Shown: positions 42,964 through 51,743, counted from the stretch's first letter. The stretch is DNA of 52,663 nt from Clostridia bacterium (GCA_017407645.1 JAFQWE010000025.1:1-52663); one strand, 5' to 3'. Program-made: numbers and translations. Notes: generated from the letters alone by a model not told the origin.

Positions 42964-44289
42964 GTGAGATTTGTAAAGATTATGGCTTTTTTGTCTGCGT
43001 TTATAATGCTTTGCTCCTGTTCAACACAGTCGGCAGAGGTTAGCTCCAATAAGTCAAATGCATCAAAAGATGCTTTGTCATCAGGCACAAAATCATCGGT
43101 CAGTTCAACCGTTTCTTCTGCTCAAACAAGTGAACCAAGTTCTGCTATGTCCAGCAAAAATTCATCATCAAACAATAGCAGTGCATCCTCAATCAAAAAC
43201 TCATCAAAGCAAAGCTCTGCTACCTCAAGCAAAGATACGTCGTCAAAATATCCCAACAAGGCAGATTTCAATGCTCCTGCAGGATATGAAAAATACAGCG
43301 GCACCCGTGACCCTTTTTATTGGCCTTTTGCCGCAACGTCCATTTGGAATATGCCAATCGGCTCAGGCGCCGTTCTTAAAAAAGCGCCCTTTGTGGCGGA
43401 ACGTGTTGTTAAAACCGACGTTGAATATGTAATTCAGGTCAAAGAAACCGATCCAATAGTTGAACTTTACACTCCTAATTCTTTTAAGAGTCGTTGGCCC
43501 GGCAACCGTTTGCTTGGCACAATGCGAGTACCCTTTGATTTTATCCTTGCCGATGCACAGGGCAATAGTTCACCAAATAATTGTGCCACGTTTATACAAC
43601 CTGACGGACGCTCGCTTATTCAGTTAGAGCCTTGTTGTCGCGTTGAAAAAGGCAAGCAGATTGTAGGGCACAAGTGCAAGTTTGATATTGATATTTACGG
43701 CGCAGGTATACAGGGCACCCACTACGGTAGCGGTCTGTCTGCCTTTGGCGGCTCAATACGGTTGGGTGAATTAACCTCTGACGAACCTATAAAGCATGCC
43801 CTTAAGCTTAACGTGTATGCCCATAAATACATATATTTTGACAAATCTACTCAAAAGGGATACGTGTGGCCTGCCGACCGACACGACAGCTATGCCAACA
43901 AATCGGACGATAATCGTGCCTATGGCGGCACAATGCCTGAGCTCAGAATGGGCAGTCTGCTCACAATTCCCAAAAACATAACGGCTGAAAGCCTTGGTCT
44001 TAAAACCGAGGTGGCAAAAAAGATATTTTATGCCTTGCAAAACTACGGTTGTTATATTGTTGACGACTCTGCTACCGATACGTATGATTGGAGCGTTCAA
44101 AGCGGAGTAGCTGAAGAGGTTAAGGCAAAATACGGCTTTGACTTAAGGTCAACAAGAAACCAAAATAACGATTATTATCAGGATTCAATGAAGATGTTCC
44201 AAAATCTTTATGTAGTTACCAACAATAGTCCCAATTCAATCGGTGGCGGCGGTACGCCCTGCAAGCCTTTGGCTCCTGATTTTGAATAA
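42964..44289 (+). CDS. Secreted lipoprotein with conserved ~330-residue domain, copy 1
   Basis: The 441-residue protein has a signal peptide with lipobox LCSC (Cys19), a Ser-rich linker (to about residue 105, with SSKNSSSNNSS-like repeats) and a globular domain of about 330 residues. The domain is shared with the three following exported proteins. Its conserved blocks are KYSGTRDPFYWPFAATSIWN, MPIGSGA, RWPGNR, SPNNCATFIQPDGRSLIQLEP, GTHYGSGLSAFGGSIRLGEL, HALKLNV, KGYVWPADRHDSYA and FYALQNYGCYIVDD. Similar domain patterns occur in secreted proteins of unknown function of other bacteria; I cannot name the activity. Conserved His, Asp, Arg and Trp suggest an enzyme or sugar-binding fold. GTG 42964 is preceded by AAAGAGGTG; the 12 earlier codons give no signal peptide start. 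Confidence 0.8.
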   Translation: MRFVKIMAFLSAFIMLCSCSTQSAEVSSNKSNASKDALSSGTKSSVSSTVSSAQTSEPSSAMSSKNSSSNNSSASSIKNSSKQSSATSSKDTSSKYPNKADFNAPAGYEKYSGTRDPFYWPFAATSIWNMPIGSGAVLKKAPFVAERVVKTDVEYVIQVKETDPIVELYTPNSFKSRWPGNRLLGTMRVPFDFILADAQGNSSPNNCATFIQPDGRSLIQLEPCCRVEKGKQIVGHKCKFDIDIYGAGIQGTHYGSGLSAFGGSIRLGELTSDEPIKHALKLNVYAHKYIYFDKSTQKGYVWPADRHDSYANKSDDNRAYGGTMPELRMGSLLTIPKNITAESLGLKTEVAKKIFYALQNYGCYIVDDSATDTYDWSVQSGVAEEVKAKYGFDLRSTRNQNNDYYQDSMKMFQNLYVVTNNSPNSIGGGGTPCKPLAPDFE

Positions 44290-44304
44290 GGAAGGTACGC
44301 TTAT

Positions 44305-45627
44305 ATGAGTAATAAGTTTATAAAAATTATTTGCGCGATTTTATGTGTTGTTATGCTGGTGGCTTGCAATGCCAATACTGCAGGCACAGATGCGTCAAGT
44401 GAAAACAGTTCAAAATACGTACCGCCTTGGATGAACTCTGACGTATCATCCGTTAAGTCAAAAGAAGCATCGTCACAATTGCAAATTAACTCGGCAGCTT
44501 CTTCTGAAAAATCGTCTGTTAATACGTCAAGCAAGCATTCTTCTGCAGCATCACAAAAGGTATCAAGCCAAAAGACATCGTCTGTCGCTTCTCAGATTCC
44601 TACAGTAAATGTTAACGGTATGGAAAAATACAGTGGAACGCGAAATGCGTGGCTTTGGCCTTTTGAGGCAACGTCAATTTGGAATATGCCGATTGGCTCA
44701 GGCGCAAAGCTGTCACCTGCAGGCCTAAAGGATGAATATTGGATTGGCGTTGATACCGAATATATGGTAAAAACCAAAAGCAGCGACCCTGTGGTTGAGG
44801 TTTACTCTCCATCTTCGTGGGGCAAGCGTTGGCCGGGTGACAAATATCAAGGCAAAATGACCGTTCCATATAATTTTATTCTTGCCGACGCGCAGGGAAA
44901 CAGTACCCCCAACAACTGTGCCACCTTTTTGATGCCTGACGGCAGAACCCTTAAACAACTTGAGCCCTGTTGCCGCGTTGAAAAAGGCAAGCAGATAGTT
45001 GGTTGGCTTTTTAAGGACGTTGACCTTTACGGTGACGGAATCGGCGGCACCCATTACGGTAGCGGACTGTCTGCAATCGGCGGCTCAATCCGTAAAGGCG
45101 AGCTTACCTCTAACGAGCCTATCCGTCACGCTCTCAAGCTTAACGTGTGGGGCAAAAAGTACCTTTATTATGACCGAAGCAATCAGAAGGGCTACGTTTG
45201 GCCTGCTGACCGACACGACTCCTGTGCACCATCCGGTGATCAGGCATATGGCGGAAGCAATCCCCTGTTGAGAATGGGCACCCTGCTTACAATTCCTAAA
45301 AATATAACCGCCGAAAGTCTTGGACTCAAAACTGAGGTTGCGAAAAAAATATTTTATGCGCTCCAAAACTATGGATGCTATATTGTTGATAACTCTGCTT
45401 GGAGTTGCTACGATTGGAGTATGGAGGAAGGCGTAGATGCCGAGGTACAGGCAAAATACGGCTATCGTACCTTTGCAAGCACCACTGAAAACAAGAACTA
45501 TCGTGACGACAATCTGAAAATGATAAAAAGCTTGCACATCGTTACCAACAATAGCCCCAATTCAATCGGTGGTGGCGGTACTCCTTCAAACCCTTGGCTC
45601 CTGATTTTGAATAAAATAAAGGAATAA
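44305..45627 (+). CDS. Secreted lipoprotein with conserved ~330-residue domain, copy 2 (frameshifted C-terminus)
   Basis: The 440-residue protein has lipobox LVAC (Cys21), a Ser/Lys-rich linker and the same domain as copy 1 (KYSGTRNAWLWPFEATSIWN, GTHYGSGLSAIGGSIRKGEL, GYVWPADRHDS). It starts 15 bases after copy 1. Its end differs: the other copies finish with TPCKPLAPDFE, but here the frame becomes TPSNPWLLILNKIKE. The DNA still contains the bases for LAPDFE and a TAA, shifted by one base (about 45590-45615). A single-base deletion in the last codons replaced the tail. Activity may be unaffected, since only the last residues change. Confidence 0.8.
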   Translation: MSNKFIKIICAILCVVMLVACNANTAGTDASSENSSKYVPPWMNSDVSSVKSKEASSQLQINSAASSEKSSVNTSSKHSSAASQKVSSQKTSSVASQIPTVNVNGMEKYSGTRNAWLWPFEATSIWNMPIGSGAKLSPAGLKDEYWIGVDTEYMVKTKSSDPVVEVYSPSSWGKRWPGDKYQGKMTVPYNFILADAQGNSTPNNCATFLMPDGRTLKQLEPCCRVEKGKQIVGWLFKDVDLYGDGIGGTHYGSGLSAIGGSIRKGELTSNEPIRHALKLNVWGKKYLYYDRSNQKGYVWPADRHDSCAPSGDQAYGGSNPLLRMGTLLTIPKNITAESLGLKTEVAKKIFYALQNYGCYIVDNSAWSCYDWSMEEGVDAEVQAKYGYRTFASTTENKNYRDDNLKMIKSLHIVTNNSPNSIGGGGTPSNPWLLILNKIKE

Positions 45628-45656
45628 CGATTTTTGATTCGCTGTTCCTTTGTAAA

Positions 45657-46406
45657 TTATGTGTTTTGCTTGCGGTATTCAGTCGGGGTTTGACCGGTTT
45701 GGTCAAAGAACTGACGGTTATAATTTCGCAATGAATTAAATCCGCACTCAAAAGCAATTTCGGTAATGCTTTTTTGTGTGGTGATTAACATTTTTTTGCT
45801 CTCTTGAACGCGCAAGGCGTTTACGTATTGATTAAAAGATACACCTATTGTCTTTTTAAATAATTTTGATATGTAAGCATAATCATAATGAGAATTGGAA
45901 ACGGCGCTTTTAAGAGTTATGTGTTTTTTATAATTTTCGTTAGCAAAAACGAGTATAGGTGTTATTTTGTCAAAAAGAAATAATTTTGACCTATTTCGGT
46001 ATTGTCTGTTTTTTTCAAATTCACCGCAAATGCTATATGCAACGGATTTGCAGGTGAAAAGGTTGTCTGTGCTATCAAGTTTAATAGCAGAGAACTTAAA
46101 CAGATTGTTTTGCGGAACAACTTTGTCCGTGCTATGAAAATCAGGCACTAAAGAGGGCGAAAATATACAAATTGTATGCTTGCCCTTTGTAATTCTCTTG
46201 TAAGAATGGGCTTGGTATGGAAATATAAGAACACTGTTGCCTGCAATAAGTGTGTATGTTTGGTCATCTATTGTAACGACCGATTCGCCTTCAATTTGAG
46301 AGTACAACTCAAACGAACGGTGAATATGTAACGGGTAGTTAACATTTTGGTTGGAAAAAATATCAAACTCATTTTCTATAAATGTATGAAAACTTTGAAA
46401 TTGCAT
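45657..46406 (-). CDS. AraC-family transcriptional regulator with N-terminal cupin
   Basis: The 249-residue protein has an AraC_binding cupin (YPLHIHRSFELYSQIEGESVV in part, residues 24-75) and a C-terminal helix-turn-helix pair (HYDYAYISKLFKKTIGVSFNQYVNALRV and ITEIAFECGFNSLRNYNRQFFDQTGQTPTEYRK). The cupin resembles those that sense sugars. It is encoded against the secreted-protein genes between copy 2 and the remnant, and is a candidate regulator of the cluster. ATG 46406 is chosen because AAGGAAG (complement near 46416-46422) has proper spacing; a GTG 9 bases earlier has none. Confidence 0.85.
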   Translation of the reverse strand: MQFQSFHTFIENEFDIFSNQNVNYPLHIHRSFELYSQIEGESVVTIDDQTYTLIAGNSVLIFPYQAHSYKRITKGKHTICIFSPSLVPDFHSTDKVVPQNNLFKFSAIKLDSTDNLFTCKSVAYSICGEFEKNRQYRNRSKLFLFDKITPILVFANENYKKHITLKSAVSNSHYDYAYISKLFKKTIGVSFNQYVNALRVQESKKMLITTQKSITEIAFECGFNSLRNYNRQFFDQTGQTPTEYRKQNT

Positions 46407-46440
46407 TTGATACACTTCCTTATGACTAATTTTGTCTTAT

Positions 46441-46469
46441 ATTTTACTATGCAAAACATAGAAAGTCAA
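46441..46469 (-). promoter_or_regulatory. Promoter of the cupin AraC regulator
   Basis: On the minus strand TTGACT (complement 46464-46469), a 17-bp spacer and TAAAAT (complement 46441-46446). Confidence 0.65.
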
Positions 46470-46524
46470 TATTTATATACTGTACAATAAAATGTATGCT
46501 GAATGGGAAGAAAGGATAGTTTGA

Positions 46525-46641
46525 GTAGAAAAACTGTTTTATGCTCTTCAGGATTACGGATGCTATATTGTTGATTACTCCGTATGGAGTTGCTACGATT
46601 GTATGGTGGATGGGGGTAGCATGGCTCCCGATTTTGAATAA
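46525..46641 (+). pseudogene. Deletion remnant of a fifth copy of the conserved domain
   Basis: Reading from 46525 gives VEKLFYALQDYGCYIVDYSV, then WSCYDCMVDGGSMAPDFE and TAA at 46639-46641. This matches two separate parts of the family in the same frame: the FYALQNYGCYIVDDSAW block and the final APDFE. About 60 codons between them are missing, and everything upstream is gone (a TGA precedes it in frame). It is a degraded gene, best related to copy 2. Confidence 0.75.
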
Positions 46642-46656
46642 TGAAAGGATGTTTAT

Positions 46657-47961
46657 ATGAGTAACAAGTATATAAAAATAGTTTGCGCACTTTTGTGTGT
46701 GATTGTTTTGGTGGCTTGCAATGCCAACACTGCAGGCACAGATGCATCAAGTGAAAACAGTTCAACCTACCTGCCGCCTTGGTTGCGTTCGGATGTTTCA
46801 TCTGTAAAATCAAAAGAACCATCATCACAGACCAACTCAAAAGGTTCTTCTGAAAAATCATCAGATAATGCATCAAGCAAGAATTCTGCAGCATCGCAAA
46901 AGACGTCAAGCAAAACACCTTCTGCCGCTTCTCAAATTCCTACAATAAACGTTAACGGTTTTGAAAAATATAGTGGCACTCGCGACCCGTGGTTGTGGCC
47001 CTTTGCGGCAACGTCCATTTGGAATATGCCAATCGGCTCAGACGCAAAACTTCAAAAAGCCAATTTTAAAGAGGAATACTGCATATCTATCGACGATGAA
47101 TATCTGGTAAAGGTTCCCGAGGGCTCACCAACGGTTGACGTTTATGCGCCGTCGGGTTGGCAGACTCGTTGGCCGGGTAACAGAAAACTTGGCACAATGC
47201 AAGTGCCTGCTAACTTTTATCTTGCCGACGCAAGACAGGGAAGCACCCCCAACAACTGCGCCGCATTTTTGATGCCTGATGGCAGAACAATCCGTCAGCT
47301 TGAGCCTTGTTGCCGATTAGAGACAGGCAATGCCCGTATAGTAGGCTATCTGCACGATGAAGATCAGGATATTTTCGGCGAGGGAATAAAAGGAACCCAC
47401 TACGGAAGCGGACTTTCTGCAATCGGCGGCTCAATCCGTAAAGGCGAGCTTACCTCTGACGAGCCTATAAAACACGCGCTTAAGCTTAACGTTTATGCAA
47501 AAAATTATCTTTATTATGACCGAAGTGCCAAACAGGGCTATATTTGGCCTGCTGACCGTCACGACAGCTATGCCGCATCGGGCGGAAATGCCTACGGCGG
47601 TTCTAACCCCAATTTGAGAATGGGTACTTTGCTTACTATCCCCAAAAATATAACTGCCGAAAGCCTTGAAATTACAACTCAGGTTGGCAAAAAGCTCTTT
47701 TACGCTTTGCAAAATTACGGTTGCTATATCGCCGATGACTCGGCGTGGAGCTGCTATGCATGGAGTGCCGAGGATGGTGTAAGAGACGAGGTGCAGGCAA
47801 AATACGGCATAAACCTTAACACAAATAGAAATAGCAACGATAATTATTATAGAGATTCTATGAAGCTTATCCAAAATCTTCATATAGTCACCAACAATAG
47901 CCCCACAACCATTGGTGGCGGCGGAACGCCTTGCAAGCCCTTGGCTCCCGATTTTAAGTGA
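46657..47961 (+). CDS. Secreted lipoprotein with conserved ~330-residue domain, copy 3
   Basis: The 434-residue protein has lipobox LVAC (Cys21), an N-terminus nearly identical to copy 2 (ACNANTAGTDASSENSS), a Ser-rich linker to about residue 100 and the family domain (KYSGTRDPWLWPFAATSIWN, SPTVDVYAPSGWQTRWPGNR, NNCAAFLMPDGRTIRQLEP, GTHYGSGLSAIGGSIRKGEL, GYIWPADRHDSYAA, FYALQNYGCYIADD). It ends with the canonical LAPDF(K). Compared with copies 1 and 2 it carries a two-residue longer central segment (ETGNARIVGYLHDEDQDIFGEG), which it shares with copy 4. It begins 15 bases after the remnant with an AAAGGATG ribosome site. Confidence 0.82.
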   Translation: MSNKYIKIVCALLCVIVLVACNANTAGTDASSENSSTYLPPWLRSDVSSVKSKEPSSQTNSKGSSEKSSDNASSKNSAASQKTSSKTPSAASQIPTINVNGFEKYSGTRDPWLWPFAATSIWNMPIGSDAKLQKANFKEEYCISIDDEYLVKVPEGSPTVDVYAPSGWQTRWPGNRKLGTMQVPANFYLADARQGSTPNNCAAFLMPDGRTIRQLEPCCRLETGNARIVGYLHDEDQDIFGEGIKGTHYGSGLSAIGGSIRKGELTSDEPIKHALKLNVYAKNYLYYDRSAKQGYIWPADRHDSYAASGGNAYGGSNPNLRMGTLLTIPKNITAESLEITTQVGKKLFYALQNYGCYIADDSAWSCYAWSAEDGVRDEVQAKYGINLNTNRNSNDNYYRDSMKLIQNLHIVTNNSPTTIGGGGTPCKPLAPDFK

Positions 47962-47990
47962 TCAAAACATCATAAACCAGGAGATTTATT

Positions 47991-50522
47991 ATGAAGAAAA
48001 TAATAGCATTTGTCACAACGTTGGTACTGCTTATTGTGGGATTGCCCGTAGTTTCTTTTGCAGAAAACGCTGAATTTGAAACACTGCTTTCTATTAACAG
48101 TTCAGAATTTGTTGAATCCGATTGGACGGGTACAGACGGGGCCCCCTATTATGATGGCTACGGTTTATCAACAGTGCGCGGCAACAATATGAACTATAAT
48201 ATTGTTACCTACAAAAATAAGTATAATTTAGCAAGAGGTTTTGAACTAACTTACGCTGCACAGGGCAGAAAAAGTTATAACAACATCTATGACGGCTCTT
48301 ATTATGTAGGTGTAAAAATCGGCAATATTACCGTTGCTATGGAAAAATACGTTACACCTGTGATTTTGGTTAACGATACTGTAAAGGTAAAGGGTAGCGC
48401 TCTTATTTCATACTCATCCAACGCCGATGTCGCTAATTGGCTTAAAGATGATAAAACAGGTGAGTCCTCATTTAGCAATATTAAATACACCGTTAAATAT
48501 GATGCAAGAACAAAGACTCTCACCTATGAAAAATATCACGATGATGCAAAGGCGTTTAGCATTACCTATACGGATACCGATGGTTTGATTGACGTGTCAA
48601 ACGCAAATATCGCCTTTTACCATAACAACAGTTGGGGCTTTAACTGCACTTACAAAAGCCTCAGTCTCGCTGTTTCGTCAGGCATACCCGACACTACCGA
48701 AATGCCGGGCGGTGCTTGCGGTGACAGTGCAAAGTGGGCGTTTGACGATTTAACAGGCACCCTTTATATTTATGGCAGCGGTGCAACTTATAATTATACA
48801 AACGTAGGAAACATTCCACCATGGCGTGATTATCGCACTGCTATAACCGAGGTTGTAGTAGGCGATGATATTACCTATCTTGGCAACCGTTCCTTCAGAG
48901 GCCTTAATTATGTTACCTCCGCAAAGCTCGGTAAGAAGGTAAATAGTATTGGTTATGAACTGTTTTATGCATGTAACCGCCTTGAAACTGTGCAACTTAA
49001 TGAGGGACTTACCATGCTTGGATCACTTACCTTTTACAATTGCACGGCGTTAAAACAGGTAACTATACCCTCAACTGTAACCGATATTCAAAATCGTGCA
49101 TTTAAAGGCAGCGGACTGACCTCTGTGACAGTTCCTGATACTGTCAAAAAGACGGGATACGAGGTCTTTATGAATTGTGCAAACCTCGTTTCCGTTGATT
49201 ATACCGAGGGTGTTAGTATGCTTAACCCCTGCACCTTTATGAACTGCACTTCTCTTAAAAAGTTTGATTTTACCGACAATATGTGCAGAATCCGTTCCAA
49301 CGCATTTAACGGCTGCACTGCTCTTGAAAGGATAACCTTTGAAAACGATGAGATGATGTGGGGCTCCTCTGATAAGTCAGAGGCAAAAATAGCCTCCAAC
49401 GCCTTTGAGGGATGCTCGGCATCGCTTAAACTTGTTGCAACCAAGGGCGGCCATGTGGAACTCTATTCGGCAAACCGTGGATTTACCTTTGTTGATAAGG
49501 ATGATAACGGCATTATAACCGATGGCAATTATCAAAAGTACAGCGGCACCCGTGACCCGTGGTTGTGGCCTTTTGCGGCAACGTCTATTTGGAATATGCC
49601 AATCGGTTCCGGTGCAGTGCTTCAAAAGGCTAACTTCCAAATTTCATATAACGTTTCCACTGACAACGAGTATCACGTAATAGTACCTGCCGGCTCACCT
49701 ACGGTTGACGTTTACTCTCCGTCAAGTTGGCAAACTCGTTGGCCGGGTAACAGAAAGGTTGGCACAATGCAGGTGCCTGCTGATTTTTATCTTGCCGATG
49801 CAAGCGGAAACAGCACACCTAACAACTGCGCCGCTTTCTTGATGCCTGACGGCAGAACAATCCGCCAATTAGAGCCTTGTTGCCGTCTTGAAACAGGCAA
49901 TGCCCGAATAGTCGGATACCTACACAGTGAAGACCAGGATATTTACGGCGAAGGTATAAAAGGCACCCACTACGGTAGCGGACTTTCTGCTATCGGCGGC
50001 TCAATCCGAAAGGGCGAGTTAACGTCTAACGAGCCTATACGTCACGCTCTTAAGCTTAACGTTTATGCAAATAAATATTTGTATTATGACAACAATGCAA
50101 ATCAGGGCTATATTTGGCCTGCTGACCGCCACGACAGTTATGCTGCAGACAGATACGGCGGTACTAATCCTAATTTAAGAATGGGCAGCTTGCTTACAAT
50201 CCCGCAAGACGTTACTGCAGAAAGTTTAGGTATTAAGACGGAGGTTGGCAAAAAACTCTTTTATGCCCTGCAAAATTACGGTTGCTATATCGCAGATGAT
50301 ACGGCATGGGATTCTTACGCCTTCAGCACCGAGTCAGGCGTAAGGGAAGAGGTAGAGGCAAAATACGGCATAAACCTTAACACAAACAAAAACAGAAACG
50401 ATGATTATTATAGAGATTCTATGAAGCTTATCCAAAATCTTTATATAGTCACCAACAATAGCCCCGATTCAATCGGTGGCGGTGGAACACCTTGCAAGCC
50501 CTTGGCTCCTGATTTTGAGTAA
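47991..50522 (+). CDS. Secreted BspA-like leucine-rich-repeat protein fused to the conserved ~330-residue domain, copy 4
   Basis: The 843-residue protein has a normal Sec signal peptide (cleavage near VSFA-EN, residue 24) and no lipobox, so it is released or held by other means. Residues about 25-230 form a beta-rich, lectin-like region. Residues about 240-505 are BspA-type LRR_5 repeats (ITYLGNRSFRGLNYVTSAKL, LTMLGSLTFYNCTALKQVTI, VTDIQNRAFKGSGLTSVTVP, MCRIRSNAFNGCTALERITF), which usually mediate binding to surfaces. From about 516 the family domain follows (KYSGTRDPWLWPFAATSIWN to CKPLAPDFE), closest to copy 3. It starts 29 bases after copy 3 and is the last gene of the cluster. Confidence 0.85.
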   Translation: MKKIIAFVTTLVLLIVGLPVVSFAENAEFETLLSINSSEFVESDWTGTDGAPYYDGYGLSTVRGNNMNYNIVTYKNKYNLARGFELTYAAQGRKSYNNIYDGSYYVGVKIGNITVAMEKYVTPVILVNDTVKVKGSALISYSSNADVANWLKDDKTGESSFSNIKYTVKYDARTKTLTYEKYHDDAKAFSITYTDTDGLIDVSNANIAFYHNNSWGFNCTYKSLSLAVSSGIPDTTEMPGGACGDSAKWAFDDLTGTLYIYGSGATYNYTNVGNIPPWRDYRTAITEVVVGDDITYLGNRSFRGLNYVTSAKLGKKVNSIGYELFYACNRLETVQLNEGLTMLGSLTFYNCTALKQVTIPSTVTDIQNRAFKGSGLTSVTVPDTVKKTGYEVFMNCANLVSVDYTEGVSMLNPCTFMNCTSLKKFDFTDNMCRIRSNAFNGCTALERITFENDEMMWGSSDKSEAKIASNAFEGCSASLKLVATKGGHVELYSANRGFTFVDKDDNGIITDGNYQKYSGTRDPWLWPFAATSIWNMPIGSGAVLQKANFQISYNVSTDNEYHVIVPAGSPTVDVYSPSSWQTRWPGNRKVGTMQVPADFYLADASGNSTPNNCAAFLMPDGRTIRQLEPCCRLETGNARIVGYLHSEDQDIYGEGIKGTHYGSGLSAIGGSIRKGELTSNEPIRHALKLNVYANKYLYYDNNANQGYIWPADRHDSYAADRYGGTNPNLRMGSLLTIPQDVTAESLGIKTEVGKKLFYALQNYGCYIADDTAWDSYAFSTESGVREEVEAKYGINLNTNKNRNDDYYRDSMKLIQNLYIVTNNSPDSIGGGGTPCKPLAPDFE

Positions 50523-50529
50523 AAACAAC

Positions 50530-50565
50530 ACAGCATATAAAAAAGAGAAGATTCGTTTTTTCGAA
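50530..50565. terminator. Bidirectional terminator after the secreted-protein cluster
   Basis: A 15-bp perfect stem, AAAAGAGAAGATTCG against CGAATCTTCTCTTTT, with a TTTTTT loop and flanking A/T tracts; lies between convergent genes. Confidence 0.9.
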
Positions 50566-50597
50566 TCTTCTCTTTTAATATTTTTGAGTTTTTTGTT

Positions 50598-51137
50598 TTA
50601 CAGTAAATTTTCATCATATTGAGCGCGCGCGCCGCCAATGAATTTTGGCCTTGTACGAGCGGCGGCAAGGCTTGCCTCACCGATTTTTTTAATCTCAAGC
50701 CTGAGGGGAACGGCAACCTTTTTAAGATGCATGCCTATAAGGGTACCGCCTATGTCAAGACCGGCGTCTGCCTTGATTTCTTCCACTGCAACAGGATGCT
50801 CAAAAGCGGCATAAGCGGCGGTAGCAAAGGAGCCGCCTGCCTTGGGTTGAGGCACAACGTTAACAATGTCACACCCTTTTACAGCCTCGGCTTCAACAAT
50901 AACAGCACGGTTAAGATGCTCACAGCACTGTGCCGCAAGATAGATACCCTTACCGTTAAGAACTTCATAAATGCCGTCAAACAGCTCTTTGGCAACCTGT
51001 GGCTGAGAATCGGTGCCGATTTTACTGCCCACAACCTCACTGGTTGAGCAACCTACAATAACAAGGTCGCCCTTGTTGAGCTTTGCCGCCTCAACAAGCT
51101 GAAATGCGGCAAGAGAAGCCTGTTCCTTAACAGTCAT
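50598..51137 (-). CDS. TIGR01440/UPF0340 family protein (YwlG-like)
   Basis: The 179-residue protein matches the YwlG family: KGDLVIVGCSTSEVVGSKIGTDSQ near residue 22, IYLAAQCCEHLNRAVIVEAE near 65, the VNVVPQPKAGGSFATAAY block and GLDIGGTLIGMHLKKVAVPLRL. The family is common in Firmicutes, often near glyA or upp; its role is unknown. It follows the ECF S-component gene on the minus strand with a 9-base gap. Confidence 0.88.
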   Translation of the reverse strand: MTVKEQASLAAFQLVEAAKLNKGDLVIVGCSTSEVVGSKIGTDSQPQVAKELFDGIYEVLNGKGIYLAAQCCEHLNRAVIVEAEAVKGCDIVNVVPQPKAGGSFATAAYAAFEHPVAVEEIKADAGLDIGGTLIGMHLKKVAVPLRLEIKKIGEASLAAARTRPKFIGGARAQYDENLL

Positions 51138-51146
51138 AGTAAAACC

Positions 51147-51668
51147 TCACTTTAATTTTTTAAGCACGTGGGTGCTGTCAATGATTTGAGCAAGAATTAT
51201 AGCGGCAACAACACCAACACCGCCTTGCACAAGGTTGTTGGGAATTTCTACTGCAGAGCCTGCCCAACCGTAACCCATAACTGTGGCGGAGTAGATAAAA
51301 TATCCAATAGCCATAAAGACTTCAGCAACAATGCCGCCCAAAAGACGAAGTGCAAATTTAATACCGCCGTCTTTTTGAGAAATTTTTAAAACAGAGGTTG
51401 CAATCAGTGCAACAAGCATCTTTATTATAAGTGTTGCCGGCGCATAAATCAAGTATCCGCCTAAAATATCGGTTAGCATAGAGCCTATGCCTGCCGCCAA
51501 AACACCGTATGGGCCAAGATACCAACCCGAAAGCAAAACGAAACAGTCGCCAAAGTGAATATAGCCTTGAGTCAAAGAGGGGATACCGATAGGCAACATA
51601 GTGAAAATACAGGTCAGAGCCGCAAAAAGAGCCGACATTATTAACTTAATGATGTTTGGCTTTTTCAT
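51147..51668 (-). CDS. ECF transporter S component
   Basis: The 173-residue membrane protein has five to six hydrophobic segments and the S-component layout of energy-coupling-factor vitamin transporters (LIMSALFAALTCIFTMLPIG, YIHFGDCFVLLSGWYLGPYG, GIGSMLTDILGGYLIYAP). It binds the substrate and shares an ATPase/T module encoded elsewhere. The vitamin cannot be told from sequence. AGGAGAT (complement 51674-51680) sets ATG 51668; only 75 bases separate it from gdh and they hold gdh's terminator, leaving no room for a riboswitch. Confidence 0.82.
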   Translation of the reverse strand: MKKPNIIKLIMSALFAALTCIFTMLPIGIPSLTQGYIHFGDCFVLLSGWYLGPYGVLAAGIGSMLTDILGGYLIYAPATLIIKMLVALIATSVLKISQKDGGIKFALRLLGGIVAEVFMAIGYFIYSATVMGYGWAGSAVEIPNNLVQGGVGVVAAIILAQIIDSTHVLKKLK

Positions 51669-51688
51669 ATAATATCTCCTATTAACAA

Positions 51689-51713
51689 CTCCCGACAGGG
51701 TAACTGTCGGGAG
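51689..51713 (-). terminator. Terminator of the glutamate dehydrogenase gene
   Basis: CTCCCGACA / TGTCGGGAG with a 7-base loop; on the minus strand followed by TTGTTAAT. Confidence 0.7.
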
Positions 51714-51743
51714 CGTTTGTTTAAATATCAAACTGCAAAAGGA

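Noticed and set aside
46466..46918. Minus-strand open frame of 150 codons
   Set aside because: It is antisense to the remnant and to the start of copy 3, and has no recognisable features.
51669..51743. Riboswitch upstream of the ECF S component
   Set aside because: The 75-base gap is used by the glutamate dehydrogenase terminator; no aptamer-like pattern was seen.
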